Shown here: piece by piece, positions 50,180-58,683 of the stretch
Position numbering within the stretch: the first letter of the stretch is position 1
How the letters are laid out: each line of letters begins with the position of its first letter
Assembly (NCBI GenBank): GCA_020248915.1
Contig: JADCGP010000017.1
Coordinates: forward strand, 124,001 to 188,000
DNA: 64,000 nucleotides
Reading direction: 5' to 3'
DNA from: Rubrivivax sp.
GTDB taxonomy: Bacteria > Pseudomonadota > Gammaproteobacteria > Burkholderiales > Burkholderiaceae_C
The notes under the pieces: generated by a model
Seen by the model: only the letters and a program-made list of their open reading frames with translations
Told to the model about the DNA's origin: nothing
The model's database searches: none
Translations under genes and position numbers: made by a program

Positions 50180-50888
50180 TCACCACAGCTCGGCTTGCTT
50201 CCAGCGTGCGGCGATGATCGACTTGCGCTTCTGGTCACCCTCGAGCTTGCGCCGCGCGGTGCCCTTCAGCTCGGCCAAGTTGTCCGGGTGGAAGTTGGCG
50301 AGGGCATGACGCTTGAGCCAGGCCCACAGTTACTCGACGGGGCTGAGGTCTGGCGCGTGGCATGGTAGCAGCGCCATCTGGGCCGCTCCGCGCGTGCTGT
50401 CCAAGTACTGGCGCACGATTCGGCTCCTGTGCTTGGCGGCGGCCTTCCGACCGATCAGCAGCTTGCGCCGCAGCTGCTTGCGAAGTGCCTCCGCGGACTC
50501 CGCGATCTGTGCGCTCTTGATCGCGCGGTCGTGCAGCCGTCAGACGGAGTTCGTGTTCATTGGGCCGGCGATGGCCCAGACATGCTTCCAGTTGAAGTGG
50601 AATTGGATGCACGGCGTGCGGTCCTTTGGGCGCCCAGGCCTTGACGCGGGTGGGGCGCTCGCTCAGCCGGACTTGTCGTGTCGAGCTGACTGCCGTCGAG
50701 CTGCGCCGGCCGGCATTTGGCCATCGCGCGCAGCTCCTCGATCCCGCCTTCATCGAGCCGCGCCGTCCACTTCTAGGCCGTCCGCCGCGCAACGCCCACC
50801 ACAGGGACGGCGTCCGCCGGCGCCTTGCCTACGCGCATCAGCCGACCGGCACGTACTCGCTTGGTGTGGCCTCGTCCATTCGCGCCAT
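50180..50888 (-). pseudogene. Decayed IS630-type transposase
   Basis: Remnant of an IS630-family transposase on the minus strand. The C-terminal part reads CHAPDLSPVE, a TAA stop (50330-50332), then LWAWLKRHALANF and KRKSIIAACWKQAELW. A second in-frame TGA stands at 50540-50542. A frameshift lies near WAPKG, and the middle of the gene is missing: an N-terminal helix block (WTARLDEGGIEELRAMAK) runs almost directly into the RPTRVKAWAPKG region. I could not define terminal inverted repeats. The protein is certainly inactive. It sits between the transporter and the decarboxylase cassette. Confidence 0.85.
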
Positions 50889-50982
50889 GACTGCATTCTC
50901 CGGTCCACCCGATGATGGGATACTGCACACGTCGGTCGCCATGATTCAGGTGGATATCACTGGACGGGGTGGAGGGTGTCTC

Positions 50983-52569
50983 ATGGGCCTGAGAACCGTT
51001 GAAGCGGCGGGCCGTGGAAGTCCGGACCAGGCTCGGCCAGCAGGGCCGGACGATTGCCTTTCCGTCAGAGAAGGGCGACTGCATGTCGAAGAACTGGACG
51101 TCGTCGACCTGGCTGCGCGGTTCGGGACGCCTTTGTTCGTACTGTCAGAGACGCAGCTGCGGCGCAATGTCCGCCGTTTCCGCGCGGCGTTCGCCGCCGA
51201 GTGGCAGGGTCCGGTGGACGTGATGCCGGCGTTCAAGGCCAACACCACGCTGGCCAGCCGTAGCGTTCTCACCGACGAAGGCGCTGGCGCCGACGTCTAT
51301 TCACCCGGGGAACTCGCGGGCGTCCTGAGCACGCCGGTGGATCGGACGCTCGTATCGGTGAACGGCGGGGGCAAGAGCCGGGACTATCTGGCGCGCTGCG
51401 TCAGCGAGGGTGTGCGTATCACGGTCGAAGACGTTGACGAGATCGACCTCATCCAGGCGGTGTCTGCCGAGCAAGGCCGCACCGCGAAGATCCGCCTTCG
51501 CGTCAAGCCGACCGTACCCAACCTGTGGCGCCCGACCGATTTCTCTCAGCTGACCTTGCCGATCGATCTGGCAATCCAGGTCTACAAGTCTGGCATTCCC
51601 TCCGAGTACCTGGTCTCCATGGGACGGCGCGCCATCGCCGCGCCGAACATCGATCTGGTCGGCCTGCACGTGCATCAGGGACGACACCACGCCAGCCTCT
51701 GGTTCTGGGAGGGACTGATGTCCCGCTTCGGCAAGCTGGCGGGAGAGCTGGTCGCCGCCTGGGACGGCTGGCGGCCCCAGGAGATCGACATAGGCGGCGG
51801 CTGGCCCAGTCCGCGGGATCCGCTCAACGAGGAACTTCCGCGTAGGGATTTCGTCGTCACCGCCTTGGGTTTCCCCTTCCTTGCGGGCCTGCGCGCGCTG
51901 GGCGCCGGCATGTATCACCGGGTGACGTCCCGATTGCTGCCGGTGCTGTCCTCGCATCGGTTCCGTGAAGCGCCCCCGTCCATCGAACAGTACGCCGCCG
52001 CTGCGGTGCGCACGCTTCTTCGCGAACTGAAGGCGGCGAGTGTCCCCACGGAGGGCGTGCGGCTGCAGATCGAACCTGGCCGGTCGCTCTACGGCGACAC
52101 GGGCATTCACCTTACGCGGGTGAAAACCATCAAGAGGCAGAGCCAGCCCTTCCCCTACAGCTGGGTGCTGACGGACACCACCACCTTCTTTCTCGCAGGC
52201 GGACACTTCGAACGCAGTCGCTTCCGGCATGTGGTCGCGAACAAGGCCGATCGGCCCGCAACAATGACCGCCGATCTTGTCGGGCACTCGTGCTTCGCCG
52301 ACCAGATCGTTCTAGGCGCACGGCTCCCGGAGGTGGTCGCGGGTGACGTGATCGCCCTTCTGGAGACCGGGGCCTATCAGGAGTCGAGCGCATCAAACTT
52401 CAATGCGCTTGCCCGACCCGCGACGGTGATGGTGTGCGGCGATCAGGCCGATGTGGTGCGTCGGGCCGAAACCATGGAGGACGTCTACAGCCGCGATCGG
52501 GTGCCCCCGCGGATGCTCCTGTTCCGGGACGCGCAAGGTGATCCGATCGCCATGGAAACCCGCCCGTGA
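50983..52569 (+). CDS. Fold-III PLP-dependent amino-acid decarboxylase
   Basis: A 528-aa decarboxylase of the ornithine/diaminopimelate/arginine decarboxylase-2 family (alanine-racemase-like barrel plus beta domain). The PLP lysine is Lys85 (VMPAFKANTT); GLHVHQGRHH replaces the HIGSQ of LysA; DIGGGWP, EPGRSLYGDTG and the catalytic-site Cys437 (VGHSCFADQ) are kept, and the C-terminal LLETGAYQESSASNFNAL matches LysA. It is about 90 residues longer than the LysA 400 bases downstream of the cassette, so it is not a simple duplicate. GGAGGG lies six bases before the chosen ATG. Substrate unknown. The next gene overlaps it (GTGA). Confidence 0.85.
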   Translation: MGLRTVEAAGRGSPDQARPAGPDDCLSVREGRLHVEELDVVDLAARFGTPLFVLSETQLRRNVRRFRAAFAAEWQGPVDVMPAFKANTTLASRSVLTDEGAGADVYSPGELAGVLSTPVDRTLVSVNGGGKSRDYLARCVSEGVRITVEDVDEIDLIQAVSAEQGRTAKIRLRVKPTVPNLWRPTDFSQLTLPIDLAIQVYKSGIPSEYLVSMGRRAIAAPNIDLVGLHVHQGRHHASLWFWEGLMSRFGKLAGELVAAWDGWRPQEIDIGGGWPSPRDPLNEELPRRDFVVTALGFPFLAGLRALGAGMYHRVTSRLLPVLSSHRFREAPPSIEQYAAAAVRTLLRELKAASVPTEGVRLQIEPGRSLYGDTGIHLTRVKTIKRQSQPFPYSWVLTDTTTFFLAGGHFERSRFRHVVANKADRPATMTADLVGHSCFADQIVLGARLPEVVAGDVIALLETGAYQESSASNFNALARPATVMVCGDQADVVRRAETMEDVYSRDRVPPRMLLFRDAQGDPIAMETRP

Positions 52570-52958
52570 GCAGCCATGCATCGAACCTCGTGCTGATTGG
52601 GTTGCAGCTAGCGACAGCGCTGGGAATTCTCGTGTTCTGGATCCGGTGGTTTCGCGCTGAGCACGATGAGTCGGCATGGCCTCCGGGCTTCAGGCGGCAT
52701 GAGCAGGCCTTCGTTGTGCCAGACGTGATACTGGCGATGCTGCTGCTCGCTTCATCCTTGACCAGTATCGGAAATCCGTCTCTCGGTTCACCGCTCGCTC
52801 TGGTCGCGGCGGGCATGATGCTCTTTCTCGCCCTCATCGACCTTGCTTATTTCGCCCAGCAGGGGATGTTCGCTGTTGAACGAGGAGGGGTGGGTAACGC
52901 GCTCGTGGTCGGCTGGTTGCTCGCGCTGTCGCTGTCCATGATCCTGCATCACCTGTGA
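52566..52958 (+). CDS. Small four-helix membrane protein
   Basis: A 130-aa hydrophobic protein I do not recognise. Four helices are visible: about 8-27, 51-67, 75-100 and 108-126. A polar loop with Trp/His (AEHDESAWPPGFRRHEQ) lies between helices one and two. The GTG start overlaps the decarboxylase stop, so the two genes are coupled. A role in moving the decarboxylase substrate or product, or in anchoring it, is a guess. Convergent with lysA. Confidence 0.75.
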   Translation: MSSHASNLVLIGLQLATALGILVFWIRWFRAEHDESAWPPGFRRHEQAFVVPDVILAMLLLASSLTSIGNPSLGSPLALVAAGMMLFLALIDLAYFAQQGMFAVERGGVGNALVVGWLLALSLSMILHHL

Positions 52959-53015
52959 TGCCTGGGTTATCGAGGCCGGCGAGGCCTGCCCGGCAGGAGC
53001 CTGCCGCGCGCTGAC

Positions 53016-54332
53016 CTAGCGGCCCGCGGGCGCCGGCACGAGCCGCTCGTGCGCGAACAGCCCGCGCGCCGGCTCGCGCTCGCGGATCAGGTGCACCGCA
53101 TCGCCGTCGAGCATCAGCTCGGCCGCGCGCGACCGCGTGTTGTAGTTGCTCGCCATCGCCATGCCGTAGGCGCCGGCCGACAGCACGGCCAGGACGTCGC
53201 CCGGCTCGAGGGCCAGATCGCGGTCGCGCCCCAGCCAGTCGCCCGACTCGCACACCGGGCCGACGACGTCCCAGCGCACGGGCGGCGTGTCGCGCAGCGT
53301 GCACGGCTCGATGGCCATCCAGGCCCCGTACATCGCCGGGCGCACGAGGTCGTTCATCGCCGCGTCGACGATGCAGAAGTTCTTCGCCTCCCCCGGCTTC
53401 AGGTACTGCACCTCGGCCAGCAGCACGCCGGCGTTGCCCACCAGCGAGCGACCCGGCTCGAACAGGATCTCCCGGTGCCCGTGGCCGCGCGCGTCCAGCC
53501 GCTCGAGCAGTCGCGACACCAGCACGGCCGCATCGGGCGGGCGCTCGTCGGTGTAGGTGATGCCGAGGCCGCCGCCGACATCGACGTGGTGCAGCGCGAT
53601 GCCTGCCGCCTCGACGGCGTCCACCAGGTCGAGCAGGCGGTCGAGCGCGTCCAGGTAGGGCTCGACCTGGGTGATCTGCGAGCCGATGTGGCAGTCGATG
53701 CCCACCACCTGCAGGCCGGGCAGCGCGGCGGCGCGGCGGTATGCGTCGAGCGCCTCGGCGTGCGCAATGCCGAACTTGTTGTCGCGCAGCCCGGTGGAGA
53801 TGTAGGGGTGGGTGCGGGCGTCGACGTCGGGGTTGATGCGCAGGCTGACCCGTGCGCGACGCCCCACGGCGCGCGCCTCGGCGTCGAGCCGCTCGAGCTC
53901 GGGCACGCTCTCGACGTTGAAGCAGCGCACGCCGTCGGTGCCCGCCTCGAGCGCCTGGCGCATCTCCGCGCGTGTCTTGCCCACGCCGGAGAACACGACC
54001 TTGGAGGCGCTGCCGCCGGCGGCCAGCACGCGCTCGAGCTCGCCGCCGGAGACGATGTCGAAGCCGCAGCCCGCCTCGGCAAAGGTCTGCAGCACCGCGA
54101 GGCTGGAGTTGGCCTTCATCGCGTAGCACACCAGGTGCCGGCGACCGGCCAGCGCGCGCTGGTACGACGCCAGCGCCGCGCGCATCGCGCCGCGGGAATA
54201 GACGAACAGCGGCGTGCCGAAGCGTCGCGCCAGCGGCGCCAGCGCGTGGCCTTCGAGGTGGAGCTCGGTGCCCCGCCGCTCCAGCCAGGGCGCCCCAGGC
54301 AGTGCGCCGGAGGCAGCGCCGGGCGCGCTCAT
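53016..54332 (-). CDS. lysA: Diaminopimelate decarboxylase
   Basis: LysA (438 aa) makes lysine from meso-diaminopimelate. The PLP lysine is Lys73 (CYAMKANSS); DCHIGSQ, DVGGGLGITY, EPGRSLVGNAG and Cys361 (GPVCESGDW) are all present. The start overlaps the upstream lipoprotein gene (ATGA); a 40-codon upstream extension is that gene out of frame. The lptM-lysA order, divergent from cyaY, is widely conserved in proteobacteria. Confidence 0.96.
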   Translation of the reverse strand: MSAPGAASGALPGAPWLERRGTELHLEGHALAPLARRFGTPLFVYSRGAMRAALASYQRALAGRRHLVCYAMKANSSLAVLQTFAEAGCGFDIVSGGELERVLAAGGSASKVVFSGVGKTRAEMRQALEAGTDGVRCFNVESVPELERLDAEARAVGRRARVSLRINPDVDARTHPYISTGLRDNKFGIAHAEALDAYRRAAALPGLQVVGIDCHIGSQITQVEPYLDALDRLLDLVDAVEAAGIALHHVDVGGGLGITYTDERPPDAAVLVSRLLERLDARGHGHREILFEPGRSLVGNAGVLLAEVQYLKPGEAKNFCIVDAAMNDLVRPAMYGAWMAIEPCTLRDTPPVRWDVVGPVCESGDWLGRDRDLALEPGDVLAVLSAGAYGMAMASNYNTRSRAAELMLDGDAVHLIREREPARGLFAHERLVPAPAGR

Positions 54333-54550
54333 CGCGGCGCGGGCGCGGAGGCCGCGCGGGCGGATGGCGGCGGCGCGCCTGCCGGCACGGCGCGAGCGTC
54401 CGCGGCCGGCGCGGCCTGTGCAGGCAGCACGAGCGGGCCCTTCTGGCCACATCCGGCCAGCGCCGCGGGCACGACACCCCCGGCTGCGATGGCCATGCAG
54501 GCAGCAGCCATGCGCGCGCTGGCTACACTCGTCCGCATCGGGCTCTTCAT
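54329..54550 (-). CDS. lptM: Small LptM/YifL-type lipoprotein
   Basis: A 73-aa lipoprotein of the LptM (YifL) family, which in E. coli helps the LptD/E LPS translocon mature. The lipobox is LAGC with the lipidated Cys34, followed by the hallmark GQKGPLVLP. The rest is Pro/Ala-rich. Its stop overlaps the lysA start. Two in-frame ATGs (12 bases apart) are possible; with the first, only 12 bases separate it from the divergent cyaY start. Confidence 0.88.
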   Translation of the reverse strand: MKSPMRTSVASARMAAACMAIAAGGVVPAALAGCGQKGPLVLPAQAAPAADARAVPAGAPPPSARAASAPAPR

Positions 54551-54562
54551 GCAGAGGATTCT

Positions 54563-54913
54563 ATGGGCACCCCTCCGGCTGCCTCGACGCTGACCGACAC
54601 CGAGTACGAGCGCCTCACCGGCGAACTGCTGGCCCGCATCGAGGGCACCTGCGACCGCTGGCTTCAGCAGGACGTGATCGACATCGACACGCACCGCACC
54701 GGCGGCCTGCTCGAGCTGGTGTTCCCGGACGGCAGCAAGATCGTCGTCAACACCCAGCCGCCGCTGCACGAGGTGTGGCTCGCGGCGCGCCGCGGGGGCT
54801 ACCACTACCGGTTCGACGGCACCGCGTGGCGCGACACGCGCGACGGCAGCGAGTTCATCGAGTCGCTGTCGCAGCGGGCCAGCGACCAGGCCGGCCGCGC
54901 GCTGCGGTTCTGA
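54563..54913 (+). CDS. cyaY: CyaY (frataxin homologue)
   Basis: CyaY (116 aa) is the bacterial frataxin, an iron-binding regulator of iron-sulfur cluster assembly. TDTEYERLTGELLARIEGTCD is the acidic first helix. Then come LELVFPDGSKIVVNTQPPLHEVWLA and GYHYRFDGTAWRDTRDG, the conserved beta-sheet with its tryptophans. GAGG precedes the ATG by six bases. Divergent from lptM-lysA. Confidence 0.95.
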   Translation: MGTPPAASTLTDTEYERLTGELLARIEGTCDRWLQQDVIDIDTHRTGGLLELVFPDGSKIVVNTQPPLHEVWLAARRGGYHYRFDGTAWRDTRDGSEFIESLSQRASDQAGRALRF

Positions 54914-54920
54914 GCGTCCG

Positions 54921-54940
54921 CCCCGGCGCAGGCGCCGGGG
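54921..54940. terminator. GC hairpin between cyaY and mrcA
   Basis: CCCCGGCGC and GCGCCGGGG flank two bases in the 43-base gap between convergent genes. No T tract follows on either strand, so terminator function is only likely by position. Confidence 0.35.
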
Positions 54941-54956
54941 CACGTCCGCGGCGCGC

Positions 54957-57329
54957 TCAGCGCCGGAACAAGTCGAGGATGCTTCCCCGCTCCTCGGCGC
55001 TCGGAGTCTGCGGCACCTTGTCCTCCAGGCCCAGGCTGTGCACGCCGGCGCCGCCGGCGAGATCGCTGTAGACGAAGCGCCCCGCCTCCTCGACAACCCC
55101 CTCCGGAGGCTCCAGCGGCGCCACGGGCACGCCGCGCAGCGCGTGCTGCATGTACTGGATCCAGACCGGCAGCGCCAGGCCGCCGCCCGTCTCGCGGTCG
55201 CCCAGCTTGCGCGGCGTGTCGTAGCCGATCCAGACCACCGCGACGACCGAGGGGTGCCAACCCGCGAACCAGGTGTCCATCGAATCGTTGGTGGTGCCGG
55301 TCTTGCCGTAGATGTCGGTCCGCTTGAGCGTGGCCTGCGCCCGCGCGGCGGTGCCGGACCGGGTGACTTCCTGCAGCAGCGAGGTCATCAGGAACGCGTT
55401 GCGTTCCGGCAGCGTGCGTGTGCCCTCGTCCAGCACGGGCGGCGGCACGTCCAGCAGCACCCGGCCCTTGTGGTCGGTGATCCGGGTGATGAGGCGCGGC
55501 GGCACCAGGTGGCCGCCGGTGGCGAAAGTGCCGTAGGCGCTGGCCATCTGCAGCGGCGTCACCGAGCCGGCGCCGAGCGCCATCGTCAGGTAGGGCGGGT
55601 GCTTGTCGAGGTCGAACCCGAAGCGGGCCAGCCACTGCTGCGCGAACTCGGGCCCCACCGCCTGCAGCACGCGGATCGACACCATGTTCTTCGAGCGTGC
55701 CAGCGCCGTCTGCAGCGGCATCGGGCCCTCGAACTTGCCGTCGTAGTTCTTCGGCTCCCAGGGCTGGCTGCCGGTGGCGTCGGCGTCGAAGAACAGCGGC
55801 GCGTCGTTGACCACCGTGCCCGGCCAGAAGCCGCGCTCGAGCGCTGCGGAGTAGATGAAGGGCTTGAAGCTCGAGCCGGGCTGCCGCCAGCCCTGCGTGA
55901 CGCGGTTGAACTTGTTGCGGCCGAAATCGAAGCCGCCCACCATCGCGCGGATGGTCCCGGTGCGCGGGTCCAGCGACACGAGCGCGCCCTCGACCTCGGG
56001 CAGCTGCGTCAGCGTCCAGTCTCCCTTGGCCGACTTCAGGGCCCGTACGACCGCGCCGCGGCGGATCTGCACCTTCGGCGGCGCCTTGGGCGACAGGCCC
56101 GACGTGACCGGGCGCAGCCCGTCGCCGGTGACGGTGATGGCGTCTCCGCTCTGCAGCATCGCGACCACCCTGCGCGGCCCGGCCTCGAGCACGACGGCCG
56201 CCTTCAGCTCGTCGTTGTCGGGGTGCTCGGCAAGTGCTTCGGCCACCCTCGCGTCGACCAGGCGGTCGTCGGCGGGCAGGTCGACGAAGGCCTCCGGGCC
56301 GCGGTAGACCTGCCGCAGCTCGAAGTCGATCAGCCCGCTGCGCAGCGCCCGGTAGGCGACGGCCTGGTCGCGCGCGTCGACGCCGACGACCACGTCGAGC
56401 CCGCGCGTGTAGGTCTCCTCGCCGTACTGCGCGAAGACCAGCTGACGCGCCGTCTCGGCCACGAACTCCGCATGCACCGGGCTGTCCGAGGGCTGCCGGT
56501 AGCGCAGCACCGCGGCCAGCGCCTCGTCGTGCTGGGCCTCGGTGATGAAGCCCGTCTCGTACATCCGGCCGATGATGTAGCGCTGGCGCACGGTGGCGCG
56601 GCGCGGGTTGCTGATCGGGTTGTAGGCCGACGGCGCCTTCGGCAGCCCGGCCAGCATCGCGGCCTCGGCCACGTTGATGTCCTGGATCCGCTTGCCGAAG
56701 TAGATCTCCGCAGCCGCGGCGAACCCGTACGCGCGCTGGCCCAGGAAGATCTGGTTCATGTAGAGCTCGAGGATCTGGTCCTTCGTCAGCATGCTCTCGA
56801 TCTTGAGGGCGAGCAGGATCTCGTAGATCTTCCGGGTGAAGGTCTTCTCGGTGCTGAGGTAGAAGTTGCGCGCGACCTGCATCGTGATCGTGCTCGCGCC
56901 CTGGCTGCGCGCGTCGCGCAGGTTCTCGAACGCGGCGCGGACGATCCCCTTGTAGTCGACGCCGTCGTGCTGGTAGAACCGGGCGTCCTCCGCGGCCAGC
57001 ACGGCGTCCTTCATCACCTGCGGAATCTGCCGGATCGGCATGAAGTTGCGCCGCTCCTCGCCGAACTCGCCGAGGGGCACGCCGTCGGCGGAGATCACGC
57101 GCAGCGGCAGCTTGGGCCGGTAGTCGGCCAGGGCGTCGATGTCGGGCAGGTTCGGGTAGGCCACGGCCAGCGCCACGGCCACCAGCAGCAGGATCGCCAC
57201 CAGCCCGGCCACCGCCAGACCGGCCAGCAGGCCGCCAGCGCGGCCCACGGCGCGAAGCCAGGCCGGGGCGCCGCCGCCAAGGCGCCGCCTGTCGTGCGAA
57301 TCGGCGCGGGGGGGATCGGCGGCGACCAT
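54957..57329 (-). CDS. mrcA: Penicillin-binding protein 1A
   Basis: PBP1A (790 aa) is a bifunctional peptidoglycan glycosyltransferase/transpeptidase. After a short cytoplasmic tail and one transmembrane helix (about 32-57) come the glycosyltransferase domain (AAEDARFYQHDGVD, STITMQVARNF, KIYEILLALKIE), an OB-like insert, and the transpeptidase domain: QPGSSFKPF (SxxK serine), ARSKNMVS (SxN) and YGKTGTTND (KTG). I use the ATG giving MVAADPPRAD; an upstream ATG would add 39 unlikely residues. Divergent from pilM, a conserved pairing. Confidence 0.95.
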   Translation of the reverse strand: MVAADPPRADSHDRRRLGGGAPAWLRAVGRAGGLLAGLAVAGLVAILLLVAVALAVAYPNLPDIDALADYRPKLPLRVISADGVPLGEFGEERRNFMPIRQIPQVMKDAVLAAEDARFYQHDGVDYKGIVRAAFENLRDARSQGASTITMQVARNFYLSTEKTFTRKIYEILLALKIESMLTKDQILELYMNQIFLGQRAYGFAAAAEIYFGKRIQDINVAEAAMLAGLPKAPSAYNPISNPRRATVRQRYIIGRMYETGFITEAQHDEALAAVLRYRQPSDSPVHAEFVAETARQLVFAQYGEETYTRGLDVVVGVDARDQAVAYRALRSGLIDFELRQVYRGPEAFVDLPADDRLVDARVAEALAEHPDNDELKAAVVLEAGPRRVVAMLQSGDAITVTGDGLRPVTSGLSPKAPPKVQIRRGAVVRALKSAKGDWTLTQLPEVEGALVSLDPRTGTIRAMVGGFDFGRNKFNRVTQGWRQPGSSFKPFIYSAALERGFWPGTVVNDAPLFFDADATGSQPWEPKNYDGKFEGPMPLQTALARSKNMVSIRVLQAVGPEFAQQWLARFGFDLDKHPPYLTMALGAGSVTPLQMASAYGTFATGGHLVPPRLITRITDHKGRVLLDVPPPVLDEGTRTLPERNAFLMTSLLQEVTRSGTAARAQATLKRTDIYGKTGTTNDSMDTWFAGWHPSVVAVVWIGYDTPRKLGDRETGGGLALPVWIQYMQHALRGVPVAPLEPPEGVVEEAGRFVYSDLAGGAGVHSLGLEDKVPQTPSAEERGSILDLFRR

Positions 57330-57603
57330 CAAGGAATGCCGGCAATCGGCCGATGGATTATAGGAAGCAGCTCCTGAGACCCGCCGGGCGTTAACTGCCG
57401 CACGATCCGGGCAACCGCGCCCCCAGCTCGTAACGCGACGTTTCAAAAGCGCCTTCTGCGTCGGCTTCAGGCAACGGGAAGTAGCGGGAGTTGGGGCGCT
57501 TTTTCATTGGTGCACAAGGGCTTTACTGCTAGCATTGAAGTAACTCTTTAACAAGCCTGCGGGTGAGTGACTGCTCAGTTCCCCGGGCCGAGGAGCGAAC
57601 GTC
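57330..57603. other. Divergent control region between mrcA and pilM
   Basis: A 274-base, relatively AT-rich gap. It contains a pilM promoter candidate and a 9-bp inverted repeat (AAAAGCGCC at 57445-57453, GGCGCTTTT at 57495-57503) with a 41-base loop that could form a long hairpin ending in TTTTT. No coding region is supported. Confidence 0.6.
57507..57535 (+). promoter_or_regulatory. Candidate pilMNOPQ promoter
   Basis: TTGGTG and TAGCAT are separated by 17 bases, about 70 bases before the pilM start. The -10 matches 4 of 6; the -35 keeps TTG only. The best pair in the gap. Confidence 0.4.
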
Positions 57604-58683
57604 TTGAGTCTTCTGGATAGCCTGCTGGGGCGCAAGCACCCGCCGATGATCGGGCTGGACATCAGCTCGTCCAGCGCAAAGCTGGTCGAGCTTGGCCGCA
57701 CCGGCAGCGGCGAGTACGTGCTGGAGCGTTTCGCCGCCGAGCCGTTCGAGAAGGGCTGGATCACCGACGGCCAGATCGAGAAGTTCGACGAGGTCGCCGC
57801 GGCGGTGAAGCGGGTGGTCGACAAGAGCGGCACCAAGACCAAGAACGTGGTGATGGCGATGCCGCAGTCGGCCGTGATCACCAAGAAGATCATGCTGCCG
57901 GCCGGCCTGCGCGAGGAGGAGATGGAGCTTCAGGTCGAGAGCGAGGCCAACCAGTACATCCCGTTCTCGCTCGACGAGGTGAGCCTCGACTTCTTCGTCA
58001 TCGGGCCGAGCCCGACGTCGGCCGGCGACGTGGAGGTCATGCTCGCCGCGAGCCGCAAGGACCGGGTCCAGGACCGTCAGGGACTGGCCGAGGCGGCCGG
58101 CCTGAAGCCGGTCGTGCTGGACATCGAGAGCCACGCCTCGCGCCTGGCCATGAGCCGCGTGATCGCCGGTCTCCCCAACGAGGGCCGCGACGCGCTCGTC
58201 GCGCTCTTCGAGATCGGGGCCGACACCACCAGCCTGAAGGTCCTGCGCGACGACGAGCTGCTGTACGACCGCGACCAGGCCTTCGGTGGGGCGCAGCTCA
58301 CCCAGCTGATCAGCCGCCAGTACGGCTTCTCGTTCGAGGAGGCCGAGGGCAAGAAGCTGGCCGGCGACCTGCCCGAGGACTACGAGAGCGTGATCCTCAA
58401 CCCGTTCGTCGACAGCCTGTCGCAGGAGATCGGGCGTGCGCTGCAGTACTTCTTCACCAGCACGCCGCACCACAAGGTGCACTACGTGATGCTCGCCGGC
58501 GGCACGGCCACGCTCGCCGGCCTGAAGGAGCGCGTGACCGACCTGACCGGCTTTGCCTCGAGCGTGGTGAACCCGTTCGACCAGATGCGACACGGATCCA
58601 GCGTGCGCGAGAGCCGGGTGCGGCGCGAGGCGCCGTCCTATCTGACGGCCTGCGGGCTGGCGATGCGGAGGTTCGTGCAGTGA
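57604..58683 (+). CDS. pilM: Type IV pilus assembly protein PilM
   Basis: PilM (359 aa) is the cytoplasmic actin-like protein that binds the PilN tail. MIGLDISSSSAKLVEL is the phosphate-1 motif, FEIGADTTSLKVL the phosphate-2, and YVMLAGGTATLAGL the adenosine loop. TTG start with AGGAG upstream. Its stop overlaps pilN (GTGA). First of pilM-N-O-P-Q, divergent from mrcA. Confidence 0.96.
   Translation: MSLLDSLLGRKHPPMIGLDISSSSAKLVELGRTGSGEYVLERFAAEPFEKGWITDGQIEKFDEVAAAVKRVVDKSGTKTKNVVMAMPQSAVITKKIMLPAGLREEEMELQVESEANQYIPFSLDEVSLDFFVIGPSPTSAGDVEVMLAASRKDRVQDRQGLAEAAGLKPVVLDIESHASRLAMSRVIAGLPNEGRDALVALFEIGADTTSLKVLRDDELLYDRDQAFGGAQLTQLISRQYGFSFEEAEGKKLAGDLPEDYESVILNPFVDSLSQEIGRALQYFFTSTPHHKVHYVMLAGGTATLAGLKERVTDLTGFASSVVNPFDQMRHGSSVRESRVRREAPSYLTACGLAMRRFVQ

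Noticed and set aside
50626-50982. Longer decarboxylase reading frame
   Set aside because: The extension lies within the dead transposase on the other strand, and the ATG at 50983 has an ideal ribosome binding site.
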